A DNA stretch of 64,000 nucleotides from Oscillospiraceae bacterium (GCA_022793095.1 JAAWCD010000054.1:44664-108663); one strand, 5' to 3'; shown: positions 50,521 to 58,686, counted from the first letter of the stretch. Translations and numbers: made by a program. Notes: generated from the letters alone by a model not told the origin.

Positions 50521-50688
50521 TTAGAAGCTGTATTCACAACCATTGAACGGCATCTGAACTCGTTTTTTGCCGTCATGCCGCGCCAATTTTTCTTGGAATC
50601 CACCAAGGATTCCGGCGAAAAATTGGCTTGCCTGACAACAAAATCCTTCGTCCATCTGCCATTCCCCGGTTATGAATACAGCTTCTTA
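50521..50688. repeat. Family B inverted-repeat element, best-preserved copy
   Basis: About 168 bp with ends TTAGAAGCTGTATTCACAACC and GGTTATGAATACAGCTTCTTAA. Nested arms CCAATTTTTC/GAAAAATTGG enclose the core hairpin GGAATCC, ACCAA, GGATTCC. It begins 5 bases after the rsmB stop and is followed at once by a family A half unit. Confidence 0.95.
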
Positions 50689-50691
50689 AAC

Positions 50692-50732
50692 GTTTAAAGT
50701 TCTTTTGCTTCTTTTCTTTCAAGAAAAGAAGA
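50692..50732. repeat. Family A intergenic repeat, half unit, before rlmN
   Basis: GTTTAAAGTTCTTTTGC with stem CTTCTTTTCTT/AAGAAAAGAAG around TC. It lies between the family B element and rlmN. Confidence 0.88.
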
Positions 50733-50764
50733 GAAAAAACGTGCCAAGGAAGGGAGAAAATCAG

Positions 50765-51778
50765 ATGACGGACCTGAAATCCATGAACCTCCCGGAGCTG
50801 GAGGCGTTTTTTCAGACATTGGGGGAGCCCAAATTCCGGGCGAAGCAGGTGTTCCGCTGGATGCACCAGGGGGCCCGCTCCTTTGCGGAGATGAGCAACC
50901 TTCCCCAAAAGCTGCGGGAAACCCTGACGGCCCAATGCCTGCTGACCGTTCCAGAGGCGGCGCGGAAGCAGGTGTCCCAGGAAGACGGCACGGCAAAATA
51001 CCTGTGGCGTTTGGGGGACGGGAACTGTGTGGAAACCGTGCTGATGCGCTATAAGCACGGCAACACGGCCTGCATCTCCTCCCAGGTGGGGTGCCGCATG
51101 GGGTGCGCCTTCTGCGCCTCCACAAGAGGGGGCAAGGTGAGAGACTTGACACCGGCTGAAATGTTGGACCAGGTGCTGTTTACCCAGCTGGACGCGGGGG
51201 AGGACATCTCCAACATCGTCCTGATGGGCATCGGGGAGCCTCTGGACAACTTTGACACAGTGATGCGCTTTCTGGAGCTGGTGAACCACCCGGAGGGGCT
51301 GAATACCGGCATGCGGCACATCTCTCTTTCCACCTGCGGCCTGACAGATCAGATTGACAAACTGGCGGGCTATCATTTACAATTAACCTTATCCGTATCC
51401 CTTCACGCACCCGACGATGAGACCCGCTCCAAAATCATGCCGGTCAACCGGGGGGTGGGCGTGGAGAAGCTGTTCCAGACCTGCCGCCGGTACTTTGAGG
51501 CCACCGGGCGGCGCATCTCCTACGAGTACGCCATGATCGACGGGGTAAACGACTCCGACGCCCAGGCGGACCTGTTGGCCGCCCATTTGAAGGGGACGCC
51601 GGGCCATGTGAACCTGATTCCCCTGAACCACGTGGAGGAGAGCCCCTTGAAGCCAAGCCGCCGGGTGGCGGCGTTCCAGAAGCGGCTGGAGAGCCACGGG
51701 GTCACCGTCACGGTCCGGCGGCGGTTGGGCAGCGATATTGACGCGGCCTGCGGCCAGCTGAGGAGGAAGCATTCCTGA
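50765..51778 (+). CDS. rlmN: Dual-specificity 23S rRNA/tRNA (adenine-C2)-methyltransferase RlmN
   Basis: A 337-residue radical-SAM enzyme. The cluster-binding CRMGCAFCAS (CxxxCxxC, about residues 113-120) is followed by the SAM-contact GIGEPLDN. Two further cysteines essential for the mechanism are expected at STCG and near the C-terminus (DIDAACGQL). The N-terminal accessory domain opens KFRAKQVFRWMHQGA. The ATG at 50765 follows GGGAGAAAATC; the upstream in-frame part is repeat sequence. Co-directional with rsmB and prpC. Confidence 0.96.
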   Translation: MTDLKSMNLPELEAFFQTLGEPKFRAKQVFRWMHQGARSFAEMSNLPQKLRETLTAQCLLTVPEAARKQVSQEDGTAKYLWRLGDGNCVETVLMRYKHGNTACISSQVGCRMGCAFCASTRGGKVRDLTPAEMLDQVLFTQLDAGEDISNIVLMGIGEPLDNFDTVMRFLELVNHPEGLNTGMRHISLSTCGLTDQIDKLAGYHLQLTLSVSLHAPDDETRSKIMPVNRGVGVEKLFQTCRRYFEATGRRISYEYAMIDGVNDSDAQADLLAAHLKGTPGHVNLIPLNHVEESPLKPSRRVAAFQKRLESHGVTVTVRRRLGSDIDAACGQLRRKHS

Positions 51779-51818
51779 GCGCGGCGCGGTTCTTGAAACC
51801 CACCGCGGTACGCCAGTA

Positions 51819-51859
51819 TAAGTTCTTTTTTGCTTCTTTTTCTTTCAGGAAAAAGGACG
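51819..51859. repeat. Family A intergenic repeat, half unit, before prpC
   Basis: AAGTTCTTTTTTGC with hairpin CTTCTTTTTCTTTCAGG and AAAAAGG; the right arm has a few substitutions. It lies about 25 bases before the prpC start. Confidence 0.8.
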
Positions 51860-51883
51860 AACAGAGAGAAAAGATGTGAGAAA

Positions 51884-52603
51884 ATGAAAGCATGGGGTCT
51901 AACCGATACAGGTAAGGTGCGGCAGCAGAATCAGGACGCCTACTACTTCCATGTAAACGGGGAAGAGGCGCTGATTCTGGTTTGCGACGGCATGGGCGGA
52001 GCCAAGGCGGGCAACATCGCCAGCCGCATGGCGGCGGAGACCTTCGTTTCCGTGGTGGAGCAGACGGACGGCCAGCCCGCAGAACGGCTCAACAGCGGCC
52101 TGGAGGCCGCGAACCGGGCCGTGTTCCGCACCGCCATCGAAAACAGCGACTGCTTCGGCATGGGCACCACCCTGGTGGCCGCCCTGGTCTGCGGCCGTCT
52201 GGCCCACGTGGTCAATGTGGGGGACAGCCGGGCCTATCACATCAAGGAGACGGGCATCCGGCAGGTGACCCGTGACCATTCCGTGGTGGAAGACATGGTG
52301 GCCCGGGGCGATATTACTCCGGAACAGGCCCGCCAGCACCCACGGAAAAATCTGATTACCCGCGCCCTGGGCGCGGAGCCGCAGGTGCGGGGCGACCTCT
52401 TCGAGCTGGACATGGAGCAGGGCGACGCCATCCTCCTGTGCTCCGACGGGCTGAGCAACCAACTCAGCGATCAGGAAATGCTTTACGAGGTCCTTCACGG
52501 CGGCCCCCATGAGAGCTGCTGCCGCCGCCTGGTGGACATTGTGCTCAGCCGTGGGGCCCCGGACAACACAACCGCTGTGCTTCTGAGCATGGAAACCGAG
52601 TAA
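51884..52603 (+). CDS. prpC: PP2C-family protein phosphatase (PrpC/Stp)
   Basis: A 239-residue metal-dependent Ser/Thr phosphatase that reverses PrkC phosphorylation. Conserved metal-binding Asp motifs: NQDAYYF (about residues 13-19), VCDGMGGAKAG (about 34-44), NVGDSRAYH, LCSDGLSNQ and DNTTAV. Start ATG at 51884 with only a weak ribosome site (GTGAGAAA). It precedes prkC with 14 bases between, the usual kinase-phosphatase pair. Confidence 0.95.
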   Translation: MKAWGLTDTGKVRQQNQDAYYFHVNGEEALILVCDGMGGAKAGNIASRMAAETFVSVVEQTDGQPAERLNSGLEAANRAVFRTAIENSDCFGMGTTLVAALVCGRLAHVVNVGDSRAYHIKETGIRQVTRDHSVVEDMVARGDITPEQARQHPRKNLITRALGAEPQVRGDLFELDMEQGDAILLCSDGLSNQLSDQEMLYEVLHGGPHESCCRRLVDIVLSRGAPDNTTAVLLSMETE

Positions 52604-52617
52604 AGGAGGTGGCTTAT

Positions 52618-54681
52618 ATGGATCAATTTCTGGGGAAAATGCTGGATAACCGGTATGAAATCCTGGATGTGCTGGGCACCGGCGGCATGGCCGTGGTGTA
52701 CAAGGCCCGATGCCACCGGCTCAACCGGCTGGTGGCCGTCAAGATTCTGAAAAGCGAGCTGGCACAGGACGCGGAGCTCCGCCGCCGGTTCCACGACGAA
52801 TCTCAGGCGGTGGCCATGCTGTCCCACCCCAATATTGTGGCAGTTTACGACGTCAGCAAGACCGACGACGTGGAATATATCGTCATGGAGCTCATCGACG
52901 GCATCACCCTCAAGCAGTATATGCAGCAGCGGGGCGGGTCCCTGCCCTGGCGGGAGGCCCTTCACTTCATCAACCAGATTGTCAAGGCCCTGGGCCACGC
53001 CCACGGCCGGGGCATCATTCACCGGGACATCAAGCCGCACAATATCATGGTCCTGCGGGACGGCAGCGTGAAGGTGGCCGACTTCGGCATCGCCCGGTTT
53101 ACCGCCTCTCAGAACACCCTGACCCAGGAGGCCCTGGGATCGGTTCACTATATTTCGCCGGAGCAGGCCAGGGGCAGCCACATCGACGCCCGTTCCGACC
53201 TCTATTCCGCCGGCGTGGTGCTCTACGAAATGCTCACCGGCCGCCTGCCCTACGAGGGGGATTCCCCGGTGGCGGTGGCCATTCAGCACATCAATTCCAT
53301 CCCCCTGTCGCCCAGGGAGCTGAATCCGGACATTCCAGACGCCCTGGAGCTGATTACCATGAAGGCCATGGCCTCCGACCCGGCCAAGCGGTATCACAGT
53401 GCGGACGCCATGCTGTCCGACCTGGAGGAGTTCCGCAAAAATCCCAACATCAACTTCGACTACACCATGGAAAACCTCTTCGCGGGCAAGGGGGTTGACG
53501 AGCCCACTCAAGTGCTCTCCGGGGTCCGGACCATGCCGGAACGCCGGCCGGAGCGGTCCCGGCGGGAGGAGGAGGACGAGGATGACGGCGAGCCACGGGG
53601 CGGCAAGGCCATTTATATCGCGGCCATCGCCGCAGTGCTGATTCTGGTCTGCGGCGTGGGCTACTTCCTGTATGCCAACTTCCTCAAGGACTGGAACGGG
53701 CCTGGCCCTACGTACCTTGTGCCCAATGTGGTGGGCGTGGACTGGAACGCCCTGCAAAGCGACGCCCAGTATCAGGAGTATTGGGAGGACTTCCAGTTTG
53801 TCCTGGGGGAACAGGTCCCGGACGACAGTGAACCAGGCCGGATTCTTGAGCAGGACCCCAGACAGGGGGACACCGTGACCCGCCAGGGCACGGTAGTGAC
53901 TGTCACCGTCAGCACAGGGCCGGGCAGCGGCCAGATGCTGGACGTGACCGGGAAGCCCTTGCTTGAAGCGCGGGTGCAGCTGGAGCCGCTGATTGAGGAA
54001 CTGAATCTGAAAGTGACCACCCGATCGGAGGCATCCGAAACGGTGGAAAAGGACCACGTTATCCGCACTGACCCGGTGGCGGGCTTTGACCTGCAAAAGA
54101 ATGACACGGTCATTTTGTATATCAGCACGGGAGCCGAGCCAAAGCAGGTCAACGTGCCCGACTTCACCACCATGAGCCGGGAGGATGTGGACGCCTGGCT
54201 TCTGACGGTGAATCTGAAGGTGAAATACGTGGAGAATGTGCCCAGCGACAGGCCCGCCGGGTCCATCATCTATCAGAGCGTGGCGAAGGACACCATGGTG
54301 GACGAGGGAACCACGATTATCCTCCACCTCAGCGCCGGTCCGGCGGAGACGCCGGAAATCACGCTGCCCCCGGAGACGGACCCGCCTGCCAGCGTCCCGC
54401 CGGAGGCGACGGACGCCCCGCCGTCCAGCGAGCCGGTGGTCAAATATGTGACGCTGCCGGTGCTGCTGCCGCCGGGGCAGGAGGGAGACAGCCCCTCGGT
54501 CAATGTGCGGGTGACCCTGGACGGGGAGGAAGTGGAGAACGCGGACTATCTCCGCAGCCTGGGCACCATTCAGGTTGAGATTGGCGGAATCGGCCGTCAG
54601 GAGGCCGTCATCTACGTGGACGGCAAGGAGTACAGCCGCACGCCGGTCAACTTCGAGACGGAAGGCGTCAGCCGTGAGTGA
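52618..54681 (+). CDS. prkC: PASTA-domain Ser/Thr protein kinase PrkC
   Basis: A 687-residue receptor kinase. The N-terminal Hanks kinase has the glycine loop GTGGMAVVY, catalytic Lys in AVKIL, HRDIKPHNIM, and DFG in VADFGIAR. An acidic/basic juxtamembrane stretch (RREEEDEDDGEPRGGK) is followed by one membrane helix (about residues 331-353) and three PASTA repeats, then a Pro/Glu-rich stalk and a small C-terminal domain. PASTA domains bind muropeptides and lipid II; in B. subtilis the kinase triggers spore germination in response to them. ATG at 52618 lies 8 bases after AAAGGAGG. Confidence 0.95.
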   Translation: MDQFLGKMLDNRYEILDVLGTGGMAVVYKARCHRLNRLVAVKILKSELAQDAELRRRFHDESQAVAMLSHPNIVAVYDVSKTDDVEYIVMELIDGITLKQYMQQRGGSLPWREALHFINQIVKALGHAHGRGIIHRDIKPHNIMVLRDGSVKVADFGIARFTASQNTLTQEALGSVHYISPEQARGSHIDARSDLYSAGVVLYEMLTGRLPYEGDSPVAVAIQHINSIPLSPRELNPDIPDALELITMKAMASDPAKRYHSADAMLSDLEEFRKNPNINFDYTMENLFAGKGVDEPTQVLSGVRTMPERRPERSRREEEDEDDGEPRGGKAIYIAAIAAVLILVCGVGYFLYANFLKDWNGPGPTYLVPNVVGVDWNALQSDAQYQEYWEDFQFVLGEQVPDDSEPGRILEQDPRQGDTVTRQGTVVTVTVSTGPGSGQMLDVTGKPLLEARVQLEPLIEELNLKVTTRSEASETVEKDHVIRTDPVAGFDLQKNDTVILYISTGAEPKQVNVPDFTTMSREDVDAWLLTVNLKVKYVENVPSDRPAGSIIYQSVAKDTMVDEGTTIILHLSAGPAETPEITLPPETDPPASVPPEATDAPPSSEPVVKYVTLPVLLPPGQEGDSPSVNVRVTLDGEEVENADYLRSLGTIQVEIGGIGRQEAVIYVDGKEYSRTPVNFETEGVSRE

Positions 54682-55555
54682 GGGCGTCATTTTGAAAGCC
54701 CTCAGCGGCTTCTACTATGTGTATGACGGGGCGGACCTGACCCAATGCCGGGCCAGGGGAAAATTCCGTCACGCGAAAGTCACCCCCCTGGTGGGGGACC
54801 GGGTGGAGTTCACCCCCCTGGAGGGGGGAGACGGCGTTCTGGACGCCGTTCTGCCCAGAAGAAACGAGTTTCAGCGCCCCGCGGTGGCCAACATTGACCA
54901 GATGGTGGTCATCGCCTCCGGCGCCACGCCGGTGACGGACCCGTTTCTCATTGACCGGGTGGTGTCCCTGGCGGAGTTCCGGGGGGTGGAACCCATCATC
55001 TGCATCAACAAATGCGATTTGGACCCGGGCCGGGAGCTTTATGACATTTACGCCGCCGCCGGGTTTCAAACCCTCCGGGCCAGCGCGGAGACCGGCGAGG
55101 GCATCGACGCCCTGGCGGGGCTGATTGCGGGAAAAATATCCGCCTTTACGGGAAATTCCGGCGTGGGGAAGTCCAGCATTTTGAACGCCCTTCAGCCTGG
55201 GTTCAGCATCCAGGTGGGGGAGGTCAGCGAGAAGCTGGGCCGGGGCCGGCACACCACCCGTCATGTGGAGCTGTTCCGGCTGGACAGCGGGGCCATTGTG
55301 GCGGATACGCCGGGCTTTGCCTCCTTTGATCTGGACCGGCTGGAGACCCTGCGGAAGGAAGAGCTGGCCGGTACGTTCCGGGAGTTCCGGCCCTATGTGG
55401 AGGCGTGCCGGTTTACCGGCTGCGCCCATGTGAAGGAGAAGGGCTGCGGGGTGATCGCGGCCCGGAAGGCGGGGCAGATCAGCCCCAGCCGCCACGCCAG
55501 CTATGTGCGGCTCTATGAACAGGCGAAGGAGATCAAGGAATGGGAGCGGAAGTGA
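54674..55555 (+). CDS. rsgA: Ribosome small subunit-dependent GTPase RsgA
   Basis: A 293-residue circularly permuted GTPase that assists 30S maturation. An OB-fold (about residues 1-65) is followed by the G domain in permuted order: INKCDLD (G4), GNSGVGKSS (G1), HTTRHVEL and DTPGF (G3), then a zinc-knuckle CRFTGCAHVKEKGCGV. The start is GTG at 54674, overlapping the end of prkC by eight bases. In B. subtilis rpe lies between rsgA and thiN; here it is absent. Confidence 0.96.
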   Translation: MSEGVILKALSGFYYVYDGADLTQCRARGKFRHAKVTPLVGDRVEFTPLEGGDGVLDAVLPRRNEFQRPAVANIDQMVVIASGATPVTDPFLIDRVVSLAEFRGVEPIICINKCDLDPGRELYDIYAAAGFQTLRASAETGEGIDALAGLIAGKISAFTGNSGVGKSSILNALQPGFSIQVGEVSEKLGRGRHTTRHVELFRLDSGAIVADTPGFASFDLDRLETLRKEELAGTFREFRPYVEACRFTGCAHVKEKGCGVIAARKAGQISPSRHASYVRLYEQAKEIKEWERK

Positions 55556-56193
55556 CCCGGGCGATTGTGATAGGGGCCGCGCCCTGTCCGGACTGGCGTT
55601 TTTTGGATGCCTACCGGGACCGGCCCGTTCTGACCATCTGCGCGGACGGCGGGCGGGTCAACGCCCAAAGGGCGGGCCTGAAGCCGGACTGGTATGTGGG
55701 GGACAGCGACTCCGGCGGAAGTCCGGAGGGGCTGCCCAGCGTGACGCTGCCTCCGGAAAAGGATGTAACGGACCTGGAAATGGCGGTGGATCTGGCGTTC
55801 CGCCAGGGGTGTACGGATTTGATTCTGTGCGGCTGCACCGGTGGACGGCTGGATCATTTTCTGGGCGGGGTTCATCTGTTGGAGCAGATGGACCGCCGGG
55901 GCGGCACGGGATGCCTGGCAGACCCGGAGAATGAAATCCGTTTTGTGGGGCCGGGTGTCCACCGGCTGGCTCGGGATGACCGGTTCCGGTATGTGTCGCT
56001 GCTGCCCCTGGACGAGGCTTTGCGGGGTGTCACCCTGGAGGGGGCAAAGTATCCCCTGCGGGACGCGGAGGTGCTCCGCTGGACCACTCTGGGCATCAGC
56101 AACGAATGCGCGGCGGAGGTCTTTACGCTGACGCTGCGGGAGGGACGGGGGCTGCTGATACGGAGTGGAACCAATGGGCAGGGCGGCGCGTAA
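55540..56193 (+). CDS. thiN: Thiamine pyrophosphokinase
   Basis: A 217-residue enzyme making thiamine diphosphate from thiamine and ATP. Conserved Asp motifs: CADGG (about residue 32), YVGDSDS (about 50), PPEKDVTDLEMAV and GCTGGRLDHFLGG. The C-terminal beta domain has GISNE. The ATG at 55540 overlaps the end of rsgA by 16 bases and is preceded by GAAGGAG. It is followed by spoVM, the same order as in B. subtilis. Confidence 0.94.
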   Translation: MGAEVTRAIVIGAAPCPDWRFLDAYRDRPVLTICADGGRVNAQRAGLKPDWYVGDSDSGGSPEGLPSVTLPPEKDVTDLEMAVDLAFRQGCTDLILCGCTGGRLDHFLGGVHLLEQMDRRGGTGCLADPENEIRFVGPGVHRLARDDRFRYVSLLPLDEALRGVTLEGAKYPLRDAEVLRWTTLGISNECAAEVFTLTLREGRGLLIRSGTNGQGGA

Positions 56194-56242
56194 ACTGGAG
56201 CAGGGTCCTGGGACTGGACCACTTCAACAGGGAGGCGCCGCT

Positions 56243-56314
56243 ATGAAGATTGTCATTTTACATTCCCCCAAATTCCTGTCCGGATTTTTGCGTACACTGT
56301 TTCATATCCACTGA
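56243..56314 (+). CDS. spoVM: Stage V sporulation protein SpoVM
   Basis: A 23-residue peptide beginning MKIVILHSPKFLSGFL and ending FHIH. It matches B. subtilis SpoVM (26 residues, with LPKFLGGIVRAML in the middle) at the Pro-Lys-Phe-Leu core and the following amphipathic helix. SpoVM recognises the convex forespore membrane and anchors SpoIVA, the coat base. It has a strong ribosome site, GGGAGGCGCCGCT, and sits directly after thiN, the conserved location. It is shorter than B. subtilis SpoVM and ends in His-rich sequence rather than a basic-acidic tail. It is too short for normal gene finders. Confidence 0.85.
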   Translation: MKIVILHSPKFLSGFLRTLFHIH

Positions 56315-56422
56315 GCGTGGGTTTCTCTCCTTTTCTTGAAAGAAAAGGAGCAAAAGAACTTCAAACTGATTCTACCGCGGGCCAGCGGTAGGACACAGCT
56401 TGAAGTTCTTTTTGCTTCTTTT
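56314..56422. repeat. Family A repeat, full unit, first of a tandem pair
   Basis: Starts GCGTGGGTTTCTCTCC. The left hairpin has CTCC/GGAG stem ends (CTCCTTTTCTTGAAAG with AAAAGGAG). The right half, GCTTGAAGTTCTTTTTGC, is cut off where the second unit begins. Its first base is the last base of the spoVM stop codon. Confidence 0.92.
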
Positions 56423-56423
56423 G

Positions 56424-56548
56424 CGCGTGGGTTTCTCTCCTTTTCTTGAAAGAAAAGGAGCAAAAGAACTTTAAACTGATTCTACCGGAAATGGGTGGTA
56501 GGACACAGCTTGAAGTTCTTTTTGCTTCTTTTTCTTTCAAGAAAAAGA
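56424..56548. repeat. Family A repeat, full unit, second of a tandem pair
   Basis: A near-identical copy of the first unit, 110 bp downstream in the same orientation, but with a complete right hairpin CTTCTTTTTCTT/AAGAAAAAGAAG. It fills most of the space to the SipL-like gene. Confidence 0.92.
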
Positions 56549-56611
56549 AGGCATATCCGAGCCCTGGCGCTCATATTCTGTGACAGAATGAACGCAAGGA
56601 GAGGAACGCCA

Positions 56612-58135
56612 ATGGAACTGGAACTGAATCGAACGGAGCAGACCTATTTTGAACAGGTGCTCGATACCACCATTTACCGGGAGGAGACGCTGGAGATGAT
56701 TGTCCCCGACGCCTGCCCGGATATCCTTCGGATTCTGGACACGGAGGGCTGGCCCTGCCTGCCCCAGCGGGAGGCGGTGGAGGGCGCGGTCCGGCTCACC
56801 GGCTGCGTGCGGACTGTGGTGCTCTACCAGCCGGACGGAGCGGGCGGGCTGTGGAAGATGGAGGCGGAGATTCCGGTCCAATGCACTGCGGAACAGGCCG
56901 GTGTCACGCCGGTGTGCCAGGTCTTTGCCGTCCCCCGGGTGACTGGAGCGGAAACCCGGCTCATCAACCCGCGCAAGGTGCTCATCCGGGTCAATCTGGC
57001 CATCGCGGTCCAGGCCTATGCCCCCCGCGGTATCGCGCCCTGTTCCGGTGCGGCGGAGGGAGAGGGCTGGGGCGTCCAGCAGCGGACCGAGGTCCGCTCC
57101 GGCAGCTTCGTGGCCTGCGTCCGCAATCGGGACTTCACCTTTTCCGATGAGCTGACCATTCCCGGCAGCAAGTCCCCGGTGGCTGAACTGCTGAAATGCC
57201 GGGGAGAGGTCTACTGCGGGGAGTCGAAAATCATCGGAAACAAGCTGATTTTCAAGGGGGGAGTTACCCTGCTGCTGTTGTGCCGGGGCATGGACGCGGC
57301 GGTGTATCAGACCAGCTATGAGCTGCCCTTTTCTCAGATTATGGAGGTCTCCGGCGCGGGCGAGGAGGCGGAATGCCGCCTGGACGTGGGGCTGACCGGC
57401 TGGCGGCTGGAGTTGGACCCGGAGGAGGGACGGCAAATCAGCGTGGAGCTGTCCCTGCTGGCCCAGGCGGTGGTCCGGGAGGAACGGACGGTAGAGCTGC
57501 TGACGGACGCCTACAGCACCATGTATCCCATGACGGCGGAGCTGGAGCAGTATCCGCTGGTGTCTCTGGTGGAGAACGGCTGCCGCCGGCAGACGGTCCG
57601 GGAGATTCTGGAGACCGGGGTGATGGCCCGCTCGGTGTATGACCTGTGGGTCAGCGTGGGGGAGATTGGGATGGAACGGGAGGCGGAGCGCTGCACCCTG
57701 ACCGCCCAGACAAGGGTGACTATTCTCTACGAAGCGGAGGAGAGCGAGTATTTGTCCGTGACCCGTCAGATTCCCGTGACCTGTCAGCTGGAGCTGCCGG
57801 AGGGCTGTCAGGTGTCCTGCCTGTGCACGCCCAGCGACCTCCAGGCCACAGCCACGGCGGGTGGGATTGAAACCCGGTACGTCCTGGATTTTCAGGTGGA
57901 GGTGCTGCGTTCCGGCCAGGCCAGCGGCATTTCCGCGCTTCGGTTGGACGAGGAGACCGCGCGGGACAGCAGCGGCCAGCCGTCGATTGTGCTCCGGCAG
58001 ATGACGGGGGAGGAGGAGCTTTGGGACATTGCCAAGGCCTACTCCACCACCATGCAGGAGATTATGCAGGCCAACGAGCTGGAGGGGGAGCAGGTGAGCG
58101 TAGGCCAGCTGCTGCTGATTCCAAGAAAACGGTAA
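56612..58135 (+). CDS. sipL: SPOCS/LysM spore protein, SipL-like
   Basis: A 507-residue protein with repeated SPOCS (DUF3794) domains covering about residues 1-440: an N-terminal MELELNRTEQTYFEQVLD, then domain repeats around PVQCTAEQAGV, PVAELLKCRGEVYC and ITRQIPVTCQLELPE-like strands. A C-terminal LysM domain follows (about 455-505: EELWDIAKAYSTTMQEIM, ending VGQLLLIPRKR). This is the architecture and length of clostridial SipL, which binds SpoIVA through LysM and is needed to encase the spore. The neighbouring spoVM supports this. The ATG at 56612 follows AAGGAGAGG. B. subtilis SafA or other LysM proteins differ in layout. Confidence 0.82.
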   Translation: MELELNRTEQTYFEQVLDTTIYREETLEMIVPDACPDILRILDTEGWPCLPQREAVEGAVRLTGCVRTVVLYQPDGAGGLWKMEAEIPVQCTAEQAGVTPVCQVFAVPRVTGAETRLINPRKVLIRVNLAIAVQAYAPRGIAPCSGAAEGEGWGVQQRTEVRSGSFVACVRNRDFTFSDELTIPGSKSPVAELLKCRGEVYCGESKIIGNKLIFKGGVTLLLLCRGMDAAVYQTSYELPFSQIMEVSGAGEEAECRLDVGLTGWRLELDPEEGRQISVELSLLAQAVVREERTVELLTDAYSTMYPMTAELEQYPLVSLVENGCRRQTVREILETGVMARSVYDLWVSVGEIGMEREAERCTLTAQTRVTILYEAEESEYLSVTRQIPVTCQLELPEGCQVSCLCTPSDLQATATAGGIETRYVLDFQVEVLRSGQASGISALRLDEETARDSSGQPSIVLRQMTGEEELWDIAKAYSTTMQEIMQANELEGEQVSVGQLLLIPRKR

Positions 58136-58140
58136 ATGAA

Positions 58141-58360
58141 ACGGCGTCCGTCCAGCTTGGCTGGACAGACGCCGTTCAGCTTGTCGAAAAAGAGGAAATT
58201 AAAAATAGGATGACAAAACTGTGAGGGCTTTGAGTGGGGGGATAGTGTGAAAGGGGGGCGAAGCCCCGCTTTCGCGTGCAGTCACCCGCCCGCAGGCGAC
58301 TGATTTCGTCAGAATGACGAAATCAGCTTCAGGCTGTCGAGAAACTCGACAGCCTGAACG
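58141..58360. repeat. Diverged tandem repeat, unit 1
   Basis: Begins ACGGCGTCCGTCCAGCTTGG, which folds into a hairpin with GCTGGACAGACGCCGT and may serve as terminator for the SipL-like gene. It ends with the hairpin CAGGCTGTCGAG/CTCGACAGCCTG. About 220 bp. Confidence 0.85.
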
Positions 58361-58569
58361 GCGTCCGTCCAGCTTGGCTGGACAGACGCCGTTTCCGCTT
58401 GTTGAAAAAGCAGGAATTTAAGGAGCCGCCGGTTAGGCCTTGTTTGAAACATATCGACATGCCCAAGCAAAGGGGGGCGCTGCCCCCGCTTCCGCGTGCA
58501 GCCACCTGCCCGCAGGCGGCTGATTCCATCAGAATGACCTCAGGCTGTCGAGTTTCCCGACAGCCTGAA
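58361..58569. repeat. Diverged tandem repeat, unit 2
   Basis: Starts with the same hairpin as unit 1 and ends with CAGGCTGTCG/CGACAGCCTG. Its middle differs and holds a family B end (58433-58469: TTAGGCCTTGTTTGAAAC and onward). No gene lies in 58136-58570. Confidence 0.85.
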
Positions 58570-58686
58570 ACGGCTGAAGTACCCGGTGCTTTCAGGGCCG
58601 GACACGAAGGAGGCTGGCAGTCTGCGGCGCAGCTCATAGGCGGCCTGCGTTTTCCCGGCGCCGAAAGCGCCGTTCATCCTGATCAT
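58540..58686 (-). pseudogene. Truncated P-loop ATPase/kinase gene (TmrB-like start)
   Basis: The frame starts MIRMNGAFGAGKTQAAYELR and continues RRLPASFVSGPES, which is the N-terminus of a P-loop family that includes the tunicamycin-resistance protein TmrB and relatives (usual form MIIWLNGAFGAGKTxxAxxL). After about 31 residues the frame runs into the tandem repeat, so all other motifs are missing. Its ATG overlaps the ybaK stop (ATGA), so it was once the second gene of that operon. Confidence 0.7.

Noticed and set aside
52495..54690. A 731-codon open frame antisense to prkC.
   Set aside because: Same reason: low-complexity composition typical of reverse-frame shadows, no ribosome site, and a complete kinase on the other strand.
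56314..56548. CRISPR array at the tandem repeats after spoVM.
   Set aside because: Only two long units with a 110-bp period, no unique spacers and no cas genes; it is a duplicated intergenic foldback.
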